From Bacteroidales bacterium (GTDB taxonomy: Bacteria; Bacteroidota; Bacteroidia; Bacteroidales; UBA932), in contig JAFYLU010000096.1 of assembly GCA_017550025.1 (NCBI GenBank), positions 1-63,549 on the forward strand: a stretch of DNA of 63,549 bases, read 5' to 3'. The notes below the pieces were generated by a model. That model searched no databases. It was not told where the DNA came from and worked only from the letters and a program-made list of their open reading frames with translations. Numbering within the stretch: the first letter of the stretch is position 1; every line of letters begins with the position of its first letter. A program made the translations under genes and the position numbers. Positions 1-8,844 of the stretch are shown here, piece after piece.

Positions 1-13
1 CGGGTTCTTTTTC

Positions 14-166
14 TTACCATCTGTCCTCAGATGATACAGTCAGTTTCTTGCGGCCGCGACGACGGCGAGCTGCCAATACACGACGTCCGTTTGGAGTCGA
101 CATGCGCTCGCGGAAGCCATGTTTGTTGCGACGCTTGCGCTGTGATGGTTGGAATGTTCTTTTCAT
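14..166 (-). CDS. rpmH: 50S ribosomal protein L34 (bL34)
   Basis: A 50-codon minus-strand frame that starts [18 protein letters not shown] and ends SSEDRW before a TAA. This is the whole bL34 protein, with its arginine/lysine-rich body ([10 protein letters not shown]) and the GFRERM segment typical of the family. bL34 is a small structural protein of the large ribosomal subunit. It is usual length and complete. A Bacteroides-type promoter lies about 40 bp upstream in the short gap after rsmG, so it is probably transcribed on its own. Usual neighbours such as rnpA would lie outside the window. Confidence 0.97.
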   Translation of the reverse strand: MKRTFQPSQRKRRNKHGFRERMSTPNGRRVLAARRRRGRKKLTVSSEDRW

Positions 167-205
167 ATCTAGATATTTTTATATATTCCTATAAAATTGG
201 GAGTG

Positions 206-236
206 CAAAGGTAGTCTTTTTCAGTTTAATTGCAAA
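206..236 (-). promoter_or_regulatory. Bacteroides-type promoter of rpmH
   Basis: On the minus strand TTTG (233-236) is separated by exactly 19 bp from TACCTTTG (206-213), matching the Bacteroides -33/-7 consensus. It lies between the rsmG stop and rpmH. Confidence 0.75.
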
Positions 237-244
237 ATATTTTA

Positions 245-931
245 TCATTTTTCTATGTAAATGACCTGTTTCGTCTCAAAAAACTCGTCAGAAGACCAGT
301 TTGAAATAGGCCAGATGTGCACAGAACCCTTTCGCATCTTGAATTTTGACATGGCAGTGCTGATCTCCTCGGCCAGATCTCCGCCTTTCAGATAGAGTAT
401 TCCTTCGCTATATTTGCCCTTTACCCAAGGCATGAAGTTCTCAAGCGAGGTCACGGCGCGCGACACGATATAGTCGAAGGTTTCCGGCAGGGACTCTGCA
501 CGGGCATTGACTGTCCTGACATTCTTCAGACCGAGACCTTTGCTGACCTCTGTGGCAACTATGATCTTCTTTCCGATTGAATCGCACAAGGTGAAATCGG
601 CATGCGGGAAGATTACGGCAAGAGGAATGCCCGGGAAACCTCCTCCGGTGCCCAGGTCCATGATCTTCAGCGGCTGGGCTATGCTGTATGCCCCTTCTCC
701 GCGCAGATGGTCATATACTTCAGGCATCATCTTCCTGATATATGCTGCGATGCCGAGCGAATGAAGGACATGGTGTCTGTACAGCTGGTCAATATCTTTG
801 CGGGATACTACATTTATCTTTGAGTTCCAGTCCCTGTATAATGCTTCCATCATACGGAACTGTTCGAGCTGTCCGGCAGAAATCTCCGGAAATCCTTCTT
901 CAATAATGCTTTTGAATTCGTCGAATGTCAT
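245..931 (-). CDS. rsmG: 16S rRNA (guanine-527-N7)-methyltransferase
   Basis: 228-residue protein of the RsmG/GidB family, which uses S-adenosylmethionine to methylate N7 of G527 in 16S rRNA. The SAM-binding glycine loop is seen as DLGTGGGFPGIPLAV near residues 92-106, and the downstream AESLPETFDYIVSRAV segment matches motif IV of the family. Length is normal. It starts six bases after the sigma factor gene ends and is probably the last gene of the polA-sigma-rsmG operon. Loss of this enzyme causes low-level streptomycin resistance in other bacteria (family knowledge). Confidence 0.94.
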   Translation of the reverse strand: MTFDEFKSIIEEGFPEISAGQLEQFRMMEALYRDWNSKINVVSRKDIDQLYRHHVLHSLGIAAYIRKMMPEVYDHLRGEGAYSIAQPLKIMDLGTGGGFPGIPLAVIFPHADFTLCDSIGKKIIVATEVSKGLGLKNVRTVNARAESLPETFDYIVSRAVTSLENFMPWVKGKYSEGILYLKGGDLAEEISTAMSKFKMRKGSVHIWPISNWSSDEFFETKQVIYIEK

Positions 932-936
932 AGTCG

Positions 937-1536
937 TTATAATAATTCATCTGAATAATCCATCATCTTGAGCAGCATAGCCTTTGCTCTGCGTATCTTT
1001 GTCTTGACAGTGTTTATCGGCATGTCGAGGGCATCTGCGATTTCCTTGTATCCGAAATTGTCAATAAGATTCATTTTCGCGACCACCTTGTAGTCGTCTT
1101 TCAGCTTCTCTATATTCGTAAGCCATTTGTCGTATTCCTGCTGGTTTATAATGTCCTCTTCAGGATTATGCATTGTGGCCGGAAGCTCCTTCAGCTCTGC
1201 GATGTCATCGTTGATAGAGGTGGTCGGCAGGTTGTTCTTTTCCCGGTCATGGCGGCTCAAATGGTCGAATGCCGTATTTCGTGCTATCCTGTAAAGCCAT
1301 GTAGAGAACTTGTATTCAGGATTGAAGGTGCTTATCTGGCTGAATGCCTTCTGGAAGCTTTCCAGACAGATGTCTTCGATATCCTCCTTCTGCACGACAT
1401 AGCGGGATATGTGGCTCTTTACACCTGTATGGTAGCGGGTGTAGAGCACGATGTACGCGGCCTGATTCTGTTCAAGCGCCAGCTTGACGAGTTCCGGATC
1501 TGTCAGATCAGTGAGCTTCGAGCCAGTTGTTTCCAT
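937..1536 (-). CDS. ECF-type RNA polymerase sigma factor
   Basis: 199-residue sigma-70 family protein. Region 2 is recognisable (YHTGVKSHISRYV... CLESFQKAFSQ, then TWLYRIARNTAFDHLSRHDREK). Region 4 ends the protein as a helix-turn-helix (GYKEIADALDMPINTVKTKIRRAKAML). Region 3 is absent, as in ECF sigma factors. The start overlaps the 3' end of polA by 29 bp, implying translational coupling. No anti-sigma factor is adjacent, so its control cannot be read from context. Co-transcription with DNA polymerase I and rsmG suggests a housekeeping or growth-linked role, which is inference. Confidence 0.88.
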   Translation of the reverse strand: METTGSKLTDLTDPELVKLALEQNQAAYIVLYTRYHTGVKSHISRYVVQKEDIEDICLESFQKAFSQISTFNPEYKFSTWLYRIARNTAFDHLSRHDREKNNLPTTSINDDIAELKELPATMHNPEEDIINQQEYDKWLTNIEKLKDDYKVVAKMNLIDNFGYKEIADALDMPINTVKTKIRRAKAMLLKMMDYSDELL

Positions 1537-4165
1537 GGTTACATTCTACAATTAACGGTATAGACAACTTTGTTACATTCTCCATCTCTTCGGTTACAAT
1601 CTTCTGAAGGGTTTCCACTTCATCTGCCACTGCATCGAAGACAAGTTCGTCATGAATCTGCAGGATCATGCGGCTTTTGAGGCCTTCGTCTGCAAGTCTC
1701 CTGTCTACATTGATCATGGCCATCTTGATGATATCTGCAGAAGTGCCCTGGATAGGGGCGTTCACTGCATTCCTTTCTGCAAGTGTCCTGACGGTGGCAT
1801 TCTTTGAGTTGATGTCAGGGAGATACCTTCTCCTTCCGAAAATGGTCTCGACATATCCTGTTTCCCTGGCTGCCGCTATGGTATCCTCTATGTATGATGA
1901 TATTGCCGGGAAGTTCAGGAAATAGTCCTCGATGATCTTCTTGGCCTCGGCTCTGCTGATATGGAGTCTCTGCGACAGGCCGAATGCGGATATTCCATAC
2001 ATGATGCCGAAGTTGGCAGTCTTGGCTATCCTTCGCTGGTCTGCTGTGACTTCGCTTATATCGACTCCGAATATCTTTGCGGCTGTCATTGCATGTACAT
2101 CCTGTCCGTTGCGGAATGCACTGATCAGATGCTGGTCGCAGCTCAGGTGCGCCATGATGCGGAGCTCTATCTGCGAGTAGTCTGCAGAAACTATCACCCC
2201 GTCCGGATGTCCGGATATGAATGCCTTGCGGATCTCCTTGCCTCTTTCCGTGCGGATCGGGATATTCTGGAGATTCGGTTTTGACGAGCTCAATCTTCCG
2301 GTAGCTGTCAGAGCCTGGTTGAACGTGGTATGTATCTTTCCGGTCGCAGGGGATATGAATCCCGGAAACGGTTCGATATAAGTGGACAGGAGTTTCTTGA
2401 CTCCTCTGAACTCAAGTATCTCGTTGATGATTGGATGCTTGTCGGCAAGGCCGTTGAGCGTGTCTTCGTCAGTAGGGTAGCTGTATCGCACTCCGTTCTT
2501 CGGCTTGATCTTGGGGTCGAGCTTCATCTTTTCAAAAAGTACTATGCCTACCTGCTTCGGAGAAAGGATGTTCAGGGTCGGTTCTTCCGCCATTTCCCTG
2601 ACCTTCTCCTGGATCCCGTTCATTTCTGTGGCAAGTCCGGATGCATATCTGCGAAGCTGCTGGACATCTATCTTTACTCCTTCGGTCTCCATGCGTGCAA
2701 GCACTCTGACCAGCGGTTCCTCCATGCTGTCATACAGGTCGTTCAGGCCGAGATCCTCAGTCTCTACACGTATCTTTTCTCCAAGCAGCAATGTGGCTGC
2801 CGCTTCTGCATTTCTCTCCGGCATGGTGCAGTCCTCCGGTACTTCATCGAAGAGAGACAGTGTGACCTCCTCTTTCTTCTCCGGAAGACAGTCCTCCATG
2901 TTCAGGTCGAGGTAGGCCTTTGCAAGGATATCGAGCTTATGGCTTTTTTCCGGATTGACGAGGTAATGCATGAGTTCGATGTCCATAAGCCTGCCGTTGA
3001 GGCTTATTCCGTTGTTGTGCAGGATGTTGAACTGCAGTTTCAGATCATATCCGTATTTGATGATCTCCGGGTCAGCTATTATGTCGCGGAAGTCGTCCGG
3101 ACTTCCTGAAGCTGTCATGCATTTCCCGTTCAGGCATGTTCCTATGGTGATTCTGCTGACCGGTGTGAAGATTCCGGCCTCCTTGCCTTCGGTTATGATG
3201 GAGCATTTTCCGGCCTCCTTTGCCTTCCTGCATATTTCTTCTGCTGTATCAACTGTGTAGTCAAGCTTCCGGCTTTCCTTCTGCGTGCCGGGGCGTACTT
3301 CGCCGAGATGCTTCATCAACGAGCCGAATTCATATTTCTCGAAAAGGTCTGCAACTTCACTTGTACATGTGAGACAAACCTCCATATCTTCGTTAGTGAC
3401 ATCCAGTCCGATGTCCGTCCTGATAGTGACAAGGTCATGACTCATGCTGATATGGCTTTCAGCATTGCGGAAGGCTTCCTGCTGTTTTGCCGTCAGCTCG
3501 TCAATATGGGTGTAGATGTTTGCCACATTGTCATATTTTGCTATCAGCTTACCGGCTCCCACTTCTCCGACTCCCTTGACTCCGGGTACATTGTCGGAAG
3601 AGTCACCGCATAGAGTAAGTATCTCGATGACCTGCTCCGGGCGTGCTATTCCGTATTTCGTGCAGATTTTTTCCTTGTCGATGATTTCGTCTTCTCCTCC
3701 CGACCTTCCGGGCTTATATTGGAAGATGCGGTCAGAGATGAGCTGTCCGTAGTCCTTGTCCGGAGTTACCATGAACACATCAAATCCGTCGCCTTCTGCG
3801 CGCTTTGCCATCGAGCCTATCACGTCGTCGGCCTCGAATCCCTTTACCATGAGGACAGGAAGGTCCAGGGCTTTGCAGAGTTCGCACAAAGGCTCAAGAG
3901 AGTCGATGATCAGCTGCGGGGTCTCCGACCTGGTCCCTTTGTATTCAGGGTATATCTCGTGTCTGAATGTTCCTCCCGGGGGGTCGAAGGCGATTGCCAT
4001 ATGGGTAGGCTTTTCCCTTTCGATGAGTTCGAGAATGTATTTGGTGAATCCGAAAAGTATGGACATGTCCGCACCCTTTGAATTGATCATCGGATGCCGC
4101 AGGAATGCGTAGTACATCTTGAAGATCAGGGCATGTCCGTCAATCAGAAAAAGTCTTTTGTTCAT
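1508..4165 (-). CDS. polA: DNA polymerase I
   Basis: 885-residue family A polymerase for Okazaki-fragment maturation and repair. The N-terminal 5' nuclease domain is intact (LFLIDGHALIFKMYYAF, EADDVIGSMA, TPDKDYGQL, GDSSDNVPGVKGVG). Polymerase motifs A (SADYSQIELRIMAHLS), B (RRIAKTANFGIMYG) and C (QIHDELVFD) are all present. The middle 3'-5' exonuclease-like domain looks inactive. The DxE of Exo I is replaced by ITEGKEAG, and the YxxxD of Exo III by RNAEAAATL. The protein is shorter than proofreading homologues such as E. coli PolA (928 aa). It heads an operon with the sigma factor and rsmG. Confidence 0.95.
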   Translation of the reverse strand: MNKRLFLIDGHALIFKMYYAFLRHPMINSKGADMSILFGFTKYILELIEREKPTHMAIAFDPPGGTFRHEIYPEYKGTRSETPQLIIDSLEPLCELCKALDLPVLMVKGFEADDVIGSMAKRAEGDGFDVFMVTPDKDYGQLISDRIFQYKPGRSGGEDEIIDKEKICTKYGIARPEQVIEILTLCGDSSDNVPGVKGVGEVGAGKLIAKYDNVANIYTHIDELTAKQQEAFRNAESHISMSHDLVTIRTDIGLDVTNEDMEVCLTCTSEVADLFEKYEFGSLMKHLGEVRPGTQKESRKLDYTVDTAEEICRKAKEAGKCSIITEGKEAGIFTPVSRITIGTCLNGKCMTASGSPDDFRDIIADPEIIKYGYDLKLQFNILHNNGISLNGRLMDIELMHYLVNPEKSHKLDILAKAYLDLNMEDCLPEKKEEVTLSLFDEVPEDCTMPERNAEAAATLLLGEKIRVETEDLGLNDLYDSMEEPLVRVLARMETEGVKIDVQQLRRYASGLATEMNGIQEKVREMAEEPTLNILSPKQVGIVLFEKMKLDPKIKPKNGVRYSYPTDEDTLNGLADKHPIINEILEFRGVKKLLSTYIEPFPGFISPATGKIHTTFNQALTATGRLSSSKPNLQNIPIRTERGKEIRKAFISGHPDGVIVSADYSQIELRIMAHLSCDQHLISAFRNGQDVHAMTAAKIFGVDISEVTADQRRIAKTANFGIMYGISAFGLSQRLHISRAEAKKIIEDYFLNFPAISSYIEDTIAAARETGYVETIFGRRRYLPDINSKNATVRTLAERNAVNAPIQGTSADIIKMAMINVDRRLADEGLKSRMILQIHDELVFDAVADEVETLQKIVTEEMENVTKLSIPLIVECNHGNNWLEAH

Positions 4166-4184
4166 ATAAACCCAAATTGAACCC

Positions 4185-4192
4185 CAAAGGTA
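4185..4192 (-). promoter_or_regulatory. -7 box upstream of polA
   Basis: TACCTTTG on the minus strand, 19 bp before the polA start codon, matches TAnnTTTG. A clear -33 box is not seen. Confidence 0.6.
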
Positions 4193-4267
4193 TAAAAAGT
4201 TTCGGTTTTTCGCCTTTATTGACGCAGGAAAAACGGTTCAGGATGGTCTGCGAATTCAGGAAATTAT

Positions 4268-4275
4268 TAAATTTG
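4268..4275 (+). promoter_or_regulatory. -7 box upstream of the two-component operon
   Basis: TAAATTTG on the plus strand, 23 bp before the response regulator start, matches the Bacteroides -7 consensus. Confidence 0.55.
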
Positions 4276-4298
4276 AAGGATTTTTGACCTGAACTGCG

Positions 4299-4976
4299 AT
4301 GAAGATACTTATAATAGAGGACGACGCTTCCCTGCAGGAGCTTATGACGAAGGCCCTGAAGCAGGATGGATATGTGGTGGAAAATGCATATGATTTCGAT
4401 TCCGCCATGGACAGATTCGGAGTTTATGCATACGACTGTGTGCTGCTGGATATCAATCTTCCCGGAGGCTCCGGCCTGGATCTTCTCGAACATATGAAGA
4501 AGACAGGATGCCGGAGCGATGTCATCATAATATCCGCCCGCGATTCCATCGATGACAAGGTGCGCGGACTTGAGCTTGGAGCGGACGACTACCTTGCAAA
4601 GCCCTTCCACCTTGCTGAACTTTCGGCGAGGATCAGAAGTGTCGCCCGCCGTAGCCGTAATGATGGGGAACTGTCGTATAAGGTGGGCAATGTGGTTCTG
4701 GAAGATGTGTCGCAGCGGCTTCTGATAGACGGAAAGGAGGTCTCTCTGCTCAAGAAGGAATTCTCGATCCTGAAATATTTCCTGATGCGTCCTGGACATA
4801 CCGTGGACAAGGCCGTTCTTGCAGAGGCAGTCTGGGGCGACCATATAGATCAGTCAGATGACTTTCAGTTCGTTTATGCACAGATGAAGAATCTCCGTCG
4901 CAAACTTTCTGAAGCCGGTGCTGACATCGAGATTAAATCTGTATATGGATTCGGTTATAAGCTTGTTGTGTCATGA
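4299..4976 (+). CDS. OmpR/PhoB-family response regulator
   Basis: 225 residues. The receiver domain (1-115) has the acidic pair EDD (7-9), phospho-acceptor Asp51 (VLLDINLPGGSG) and Lys101 (YLAKPF). The C-terminal winged helix ends GFGYKLVVS and carries the LKKEFSILKYF and HTVDKAVLAEAVW segments of the PhoB/OmpR DNA-binding domain. It acts in the cytoplasm as the transcriptional output of the sensor kinase encoded next, whose start overlaps it by 4 bp (ATGA). The exported PepSY-like genes just downstream are plausible targets or accessory sensors (inference). Confidence 0.95.
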   Translation: MKILIIEDDASLQELMTKALKQDGYVVENAYDFDSAMDRFGVYAYDCVLLDINLPGGSGLDLLEHMKKTGCRSDVIIISARDSIDDKVRGLELGADDYLAKPFHLAELSARIRSVARRSRNDGELSYKVGNVVLEDVSQRLLIDGKEVSLLKKEFSILKYFLMRPGHTVDKAVLAEAVWGDHIDQSDDFQFVYAQMKNLRRKLSEAGADIEIKSVYGFGYKLVVS

Positions 4977-6256
4977 GACTTGTATATAAGATGACCCTGA
5001 CATTCGTTCTTCCGCTTGTCCTGACTCTGGGGCTGTGGGGATGGCTGTCATATCATACCATGGAGAACAAGATCCATGCGGACACTGATCTCATCCTGAA
5101 GGATTATTCGGACAACATAATAATGCGCATGCTCTCCGGTAAGGAACTTCCTGAACGTTTCAACGGAGCATATAATACCTATTATATTAAGGAAGTTTCG
5201 GCAGAATATGCGCAGGAGAATATTGCCGCAAGGTACGAGGACGCTGAAACATATCTGCGTAATCAGGAGGATTTTGCCAGTTCCCGTGTCCGTAAGCAGT
5301 GCTTCATGGACAATGATGGGAGATATTACGAGATAGGGGTGTCCTTGCCGACTTTTGAGCAGGATATGTTTGTCGAGCACGTGCTGTGGTGGACCATCGT
5401 TCTTTTTGTTGTCCTGCTTGTTTCGCTTCTGGTCATCAGTGTGCTTGTACTCCGGTACAATATGCGTCCATTGGACGAGCTTCTCAGATGGATGGACGAT
5501 TACGTGCCTGGAATGCAGGGGAATCCGGTTCCGGCTGACACGGACATTCTGGAGTTCCGCAGGCTCGCATCGGCCGCGCAACGCGCTGTGGACAGATTCG
5601 AGCAGGAATATGAAGAAAGAAAGATATTCATAGGCAATGCATCTCATGAACTCCAGACCCCTCTTGCCGTATGCAGCAACAGGCTGGAGATGATTCTTGA
5701 CAGGCCCGGACTCGACGAGGAAATGGTCATGGAGCTTGTAAAGCTTAAGCGCAGTCTGCAGTCCATTGTGCGCCTGAACAAGACTCTGCTCCTGCTTTCA
5801 AAGATAGAGAACGGCCGCTTCCCTGAAGCGGAACAGATCGATTTTGCCGCCATGCTTGATGATGCGGTGGCTCTCTATGATGAGATGTATGCACATAAGG
5901 ATATCGTATCATCCGTCAGTAGTGAAGGACCTTGCGTTTACATGATGAATGACCAGATGGCATCCGTGCTTGTCAACAATCTGGTCAAGAATGCCTATGT
6001 GCATTCTGATTCAGGCGCCAGGATCGAAGTCTGCTATGGTCCCGAAGGATTTTCTGTCCGCAACCCCGGAGAACATCCGCTTGATCGATCCGCACTTTTC
6101 CGCAGATTCTATCAGGCCGGAGTCCGCAAGGAAGGTTCTACTGGTCTTGGCCTGGCTCTTGCCTTTTCTGTCTGCGAACGTAATTCTCTGACTCTTTCCT
6201 ATGATTTTACCGACGGTATCCATATTTTTTCGGTAAATTTGAAAAAATCCAAATAA
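4973..6256 (+). CDS. Membrane sensor histidine kinase
   Basis: 427 residues. Two membrane segments (about 8-27 and 137-161) bracket a periplasmic sensor of about 110 residues. The H box is at 221-230 (GNASHELQTP, His225). The N box (NNLVKNAYVHS), F-like box (LFRRFYQAG) and G2 box (STGLGLALA) follow. The G1 box (DxGxG) is replaced by VRNPGEHPL, a variation seen in some kinases of this type. It phosphorylates the upstream response regulator, with which it overlaps by ATGA. The periplasmic domain matches no sensor family I recognise. Confidence 0.93.
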   Translation: MRLVYKMTLTFVLPLVLTLGLWGWLSYHTMENKIHADTDLILKDYSDNIIMRMLSGKELPERFNGAYNTYYIKEVSAEYAQENIAARYEDAETYLRNQEDFASSRVRKQCFMDNDGRYYEIGVSLPTFEQDMFVEHVLWWTIVLFVVLLVSLLVISVLVLRYNMRPLDELLRWMDDYVPGMQGNPVPADTDILEFRRLASAAQRAVDRFEQEYEERKIFIGNASHELQTPLAVCSNRLEMILDRPGLDEEMVMELVKLKRSLQSIVRLNKTLLLLSKIENGRFPEAEQIDFAAMLDDAVALYDEMYAHKDIVSSVSSEGPCVYMMNDQMASVLVNNLVKNAYVHSDSGARIEVCYGPEGFSVRNPGEHPLDRSALFRRFYQAGVRKEGSTGLGLALAFSVCERNSLTLSYDFTDGIHIFSVNLKKSK

Positions 6257-6359
6257 GATTTCTTCCGTTTCAGTTTCTTTTCAGAATTGTGTCTGAATTT
6301 TGCATCAAACTTCTACCGGTAACCACCGGAGATGATGAAAGTGTAATTTTAAAAAAGAT

Positions 6360-6797
6360 ATGACTATGAAAAGGATTTTGACATTCGTATTGACAGTAGC
6401 TGCTTCAGTTGCAATTCTTAATGCAGACGACAGACCGGTGACAGTTGACAGACTTCCTGCAGCAGCAAGAACATTTATTACAGAAAACTATCCTGATGAC
6501 AAGATCTCATATGCGACAGTTGATGATGACTTCATTCTTCCGGACTACAGGGTTGTGCTTGCCAACGGTGTGAAGATCCAGTTCGACAACAGCGGTGCCC
6601 TTGAAAAGATTGAGTCTTTGAACGGAGTTCCTGAAGCTTTGATTCCTGTGCAGGTAAAGGATTATCTCTCTGCATATTATCCTGATGTCAAGGTTGTAGA
6701 ATATGAGGTGGGAAGAAGAACTTATGATGTGAAGCTTTCAAACCGTCTTGAGCTTAAGTTCAACAGCCGTTTTGCGCTCGTGGAAATTGATGATTAG
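6360..6797 (+). CDS. Exported PepSY-like protein (DUF2874-type)
   Basis: 145 residues with a signal peptide (KRILTFVLTVAASVAILNA). The body carries two repeats of the Bacteroidetes PepSY-like fold. Each has the pattern LP.AA..FI...YPD.KI.Y....DD...Y.V.L.NG..I.FD..G (residues about 30-85 and 95-145). Such proteins are periplasmic and of unproven function. It follows the kinase gene by 104 bp and precedes a second PepSY-like lipoprotein, so the pair may modulate the sensor kinase (inference). The true start may be the second ATG, two codons in. Confidence 0.8.
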   Translation: MTMKRILTFVLTVAASVAILNADDRPVTVDRLPAAARTFITENYPDDKISYATVDDDFILPDYRVVLANGVKIQFDNSGALEKIESLNGVPEALIPVQVKDYLSAYYPDVKVVEYEVGRRTYDVKLSNRLELKFNSRFALVEIDD

Positions 6798-6808
6798 GAG
6801 AGGATGCT

Positions 6809-7270
6809 ATGAGACGGACATTATTGATTATTGCAGCAGTGGCGCTTTTTGCAGCGTCGGCATGTGAAAAGTATGATGACGGACGCCCGTCGAAGGATGT
6901 AAGAAGTGAGTTCAACAGAATGTATCCCGATGCATGGGATGTGGAATGGGAGTATGAGGGGACATGCTGGGAAGTGTCGTTCGAGACTGGAAAAAGGCCA
7001 AACGGAATAGACCATACGGCATTATATGGTACAGACGGAACCTGGATCCGCACAAGTACGGATATCCTGCTGTCCGCAGTACCTGAAGATATAAGGAATT
7101 ATCTTGCAACCTCTGAATTCGGAAGTGCGCGTATCATAGATAATGATGCGGAATTCATTGAGACACCGTCCGGCAATTTCTACAGGTTCGACATGAGTGC
7201 AGGAGGAGAGAAAATAGAGGTTGATGTCAATGAAAATGGAGATGTATCCCGTGCAGGATACGGATTTTAA
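6809..7270 (+). CDS. PepSY-like lipoprotein
   Basis: 153 residues. The N-terminus MRRTLLIIAAVALFAASAC has a lipobox with Cys19, so it should be a lipid-anchored periplasmic protein. The body (EFNRMYPDAWDVEWEYEG, then DIRNYLATSEFGSARIID) matches the same PepSY-like repeat pattern as the preceding gene. It starts 11 bp after that gene and is probably in the same transcript. Function unknown; accessory sensing for the adjacent two-component system is a guess from position. Confidence 0.78.
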   Translation: MRRTLLIIAAVALFAASACEKYDDGRPSKDVRSEFNRMYPDAWDVEWEYEGTCWEVSFETGKRPNGIDHTALYGTDGTWIRTSTDILLSAVPEDIRNYLATSEFGSARIIDNDAEFIETPSGNFYRFDMSAGGEKIEVDVNENGDVSRAGYGF

Positions 7271-7281
7271 CAAAAGATTTG

Positions 7282-7334
7282 TAACTTTGTGCATCGCATG
7301 GTGCAGTTGGGGCTGGCCCGGCAGGCCAGCCCCT
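7282..7334 (+). promoter_or_regulatory. Promoter and strong leader hairpin before the C1 peptidase
   Basis: TAACTTTG (7282-7289) matches the -7 box. Twenty bases on, GGGGCTGGCC CGGCA GGCCAGCCCC (7310-7334) forms a 10-bp GC-rich hairpin followed only by TTAT. It could be a weak terminator of the PepSY operon or a stabilising 5' hairpin of the peptidase mRNA. Confidence 0.5.
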
Positions 7335-7364
7335 TATCATGTATAATGCATTTATATTATTGAT

Positions 7365-8834
7365 ATGAGGAAAATCGTTATTCTTGCGGCATTGGCCGCA
7401 TTCTGTGCAGGATTTTCAGCTTATGCACAGACTCCGGCAGATGTGAACGGAGGCGGTATTTCCGCTGAAATGTTGGAGAAGATAAGCAAGGGGTACCAGG
7501 GTACTCCTTCAGACAAGGCTATAAGGAATGCCCTTGCAGGTACATCCATCGGTACGTTGGCCGTGAATTCTGAAAATGCGGCTATGATAGACACTCATTT
7601 TTCGGACAGGGTGAAGACAAAGGGTATCACCGATCAGAAGTCGTCTGGAAGATGCTGGCTGTTTACCGGACTCAATGTCTTGAGAGCCAAGATGATAGAT
7701 AAGTACGAGCTTCCGGGTATGGAGTTCTCCCAGAACTATCTCTTCTTTTATGATCAGCTTGAAAAGTCAAATCTTTTCCTTCAGGGAGTCATTGATACAA
7801 AGGAACTGCCTTATGATGACAGGACCGTAGACTGGCTCTTCTCCAATCCTTTGAGCGACGGCGGCCAGTTTACAGGTGTCTCTGACCTTATCACGAAGTA
7901 TGGACTTGTTCCGGCAGAGGCAATGCCGGAGACATTCCAGTCTGACAACACATCCCAGATGTCTTCTTTGCTCAAGTTGAAGCTCCGCGAATATGGCCTT
8001 CAGCTTCGTGAAACATATGCGGCAGGAATCGCGGATATAGGAAAACGTCCGAGAAAGGATGTGGCAAAGGGAATGGATGCTCTTGCCGCAAAGCTTCAGG
8101 ACATGAAGGTCCAGCAGCTCTCGGAGATCTACCGTATGCTGGTGCTTTGTCTTGGTGAGCCAGTGAAGGAATTCGAATGGGCGAGATATGACAAGGACGG
8201 CAAGCTTGTAAGCCGCCGTACATATACTCCGGTGTCTTTCTATGAGGAATATATCGGCGAGGATCTTAAGGGAAATTATGTCATGATAATGAACGACCCG
8301 TGCCGCGAGTATGGAAAGGTCTATGAGATTGAATACGACAGACATGTTTATGACGGATGCAACTGGCTGTATGTCAATCTGCCTGTAGAAAGAATCAAGG
8401 AGATGGCAGTCGCTTCCATCAAGGATAATGTGGCTATGTATTTCTCCTGTGATGTCGGCAAGTTCTACAGCCGCAGCAAGGGTGTTCTCGATCTTGCGAA
8501 TTTTGATTACGAGTCTCTCATGGGTGTGAGCTTCGGAATGGACAAGAGGGAACGAGTGCAGACTCATGCCAGCGGATCTTCTCATGCCATGACATTGATC
8601 GCTGTGGATATCTGTCCGGAGAATAATGAGCCTGTGAAGTGGATGGTCGAGAACAGCTGGGGCCCGGCGTCCGGATATAAGGGATGCCTTATCATGACTG
8701 ACGAGTGGTTTGATGAATATATGTTCCGACTTGTGGTTGAAAAGAAATATGTGCCGGCTGACATTCTGGAGATGCTCAAGCAGACTCCTGTAAGACTCCC
8801 GGCGTGGGATCCTATGTTTGCACCGGAAATGTAA
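7365..8834 (+). CDS. Secreted bleomycin-hydrolase-type cysteine peptidase (C1B)
   Basis: 489 residues with a cleavable signal (VILAALAAFCAGFSAYAQ). Papain-fold catalytic residues of the PepC/bleomycin hydrolase family are visible: Gln91 and Cys97 in DQKSSGRCWLF, the His in SGSSHAMTLIAV, and the Asn in VENSWGP. The full-length aminopeptidase C layout is present, ending KQTPVRLPAWDPM. Unlike cytoplasmic PepC it is exported, so it should trim peptides in the periplasm or outside the cell. It is transcribed with the small lipoprotein that follows. Confidence 0.92.
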   Translation: MRKIVILAALAAFCAGFSAYAQTPADVNGGGISAEMLEKISKGYQGTPSDKAIRNALAGTSIGTLAVNSENAAMIDTHFSDRVKTKGITDQKSSGRCWLFTGLNVLRAKMIDKYELPGMEFSQNYLFFYDQLEKSNLFLQGVIDTKELPYDDRTVDWLFSNPLSDGGQFTGVSDLITKYGLVPAEAMPETFQSDNTSQMSSLLKLKLREYGLQLRETYAAGIADIGKRPRKDVAKGMDALAAKLQDMKVQQLSEIYRMLVLCLGEPVKEFEWARYDKDGKLVSRRTYTPVSFYEEYIGEDLKGNYVMIMNDPCREYGKVYEIEYDRHVYDGCNWLYVNLPVERIKEMAVASIKDNVAMYFSCDVGKFYSRSKGVLDLANFDYESLMGVSFGMDKRERVQTHASGSSHAMTLIAVDICPENNEPVKWMVENSWGPASGYKGCLIMTDEWFDEYMFRLVVEKKYVPADILEMLKQTPVRLPAWDPMFAPEM

Positions 8835-8844
8835 TGATAAAGAT

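Noticed and set aside
31-264. 77-residue plus-strand frame at the left edge
   Set aside because: It is antisense to rpmH, which is complete on the minus strand; the frame has no family features.
2330-3109. 259-residue plus-strand frame inside polA
   Set aside because: Antisense shadow of polA; polymerase motifs on the minus strand explain the region.
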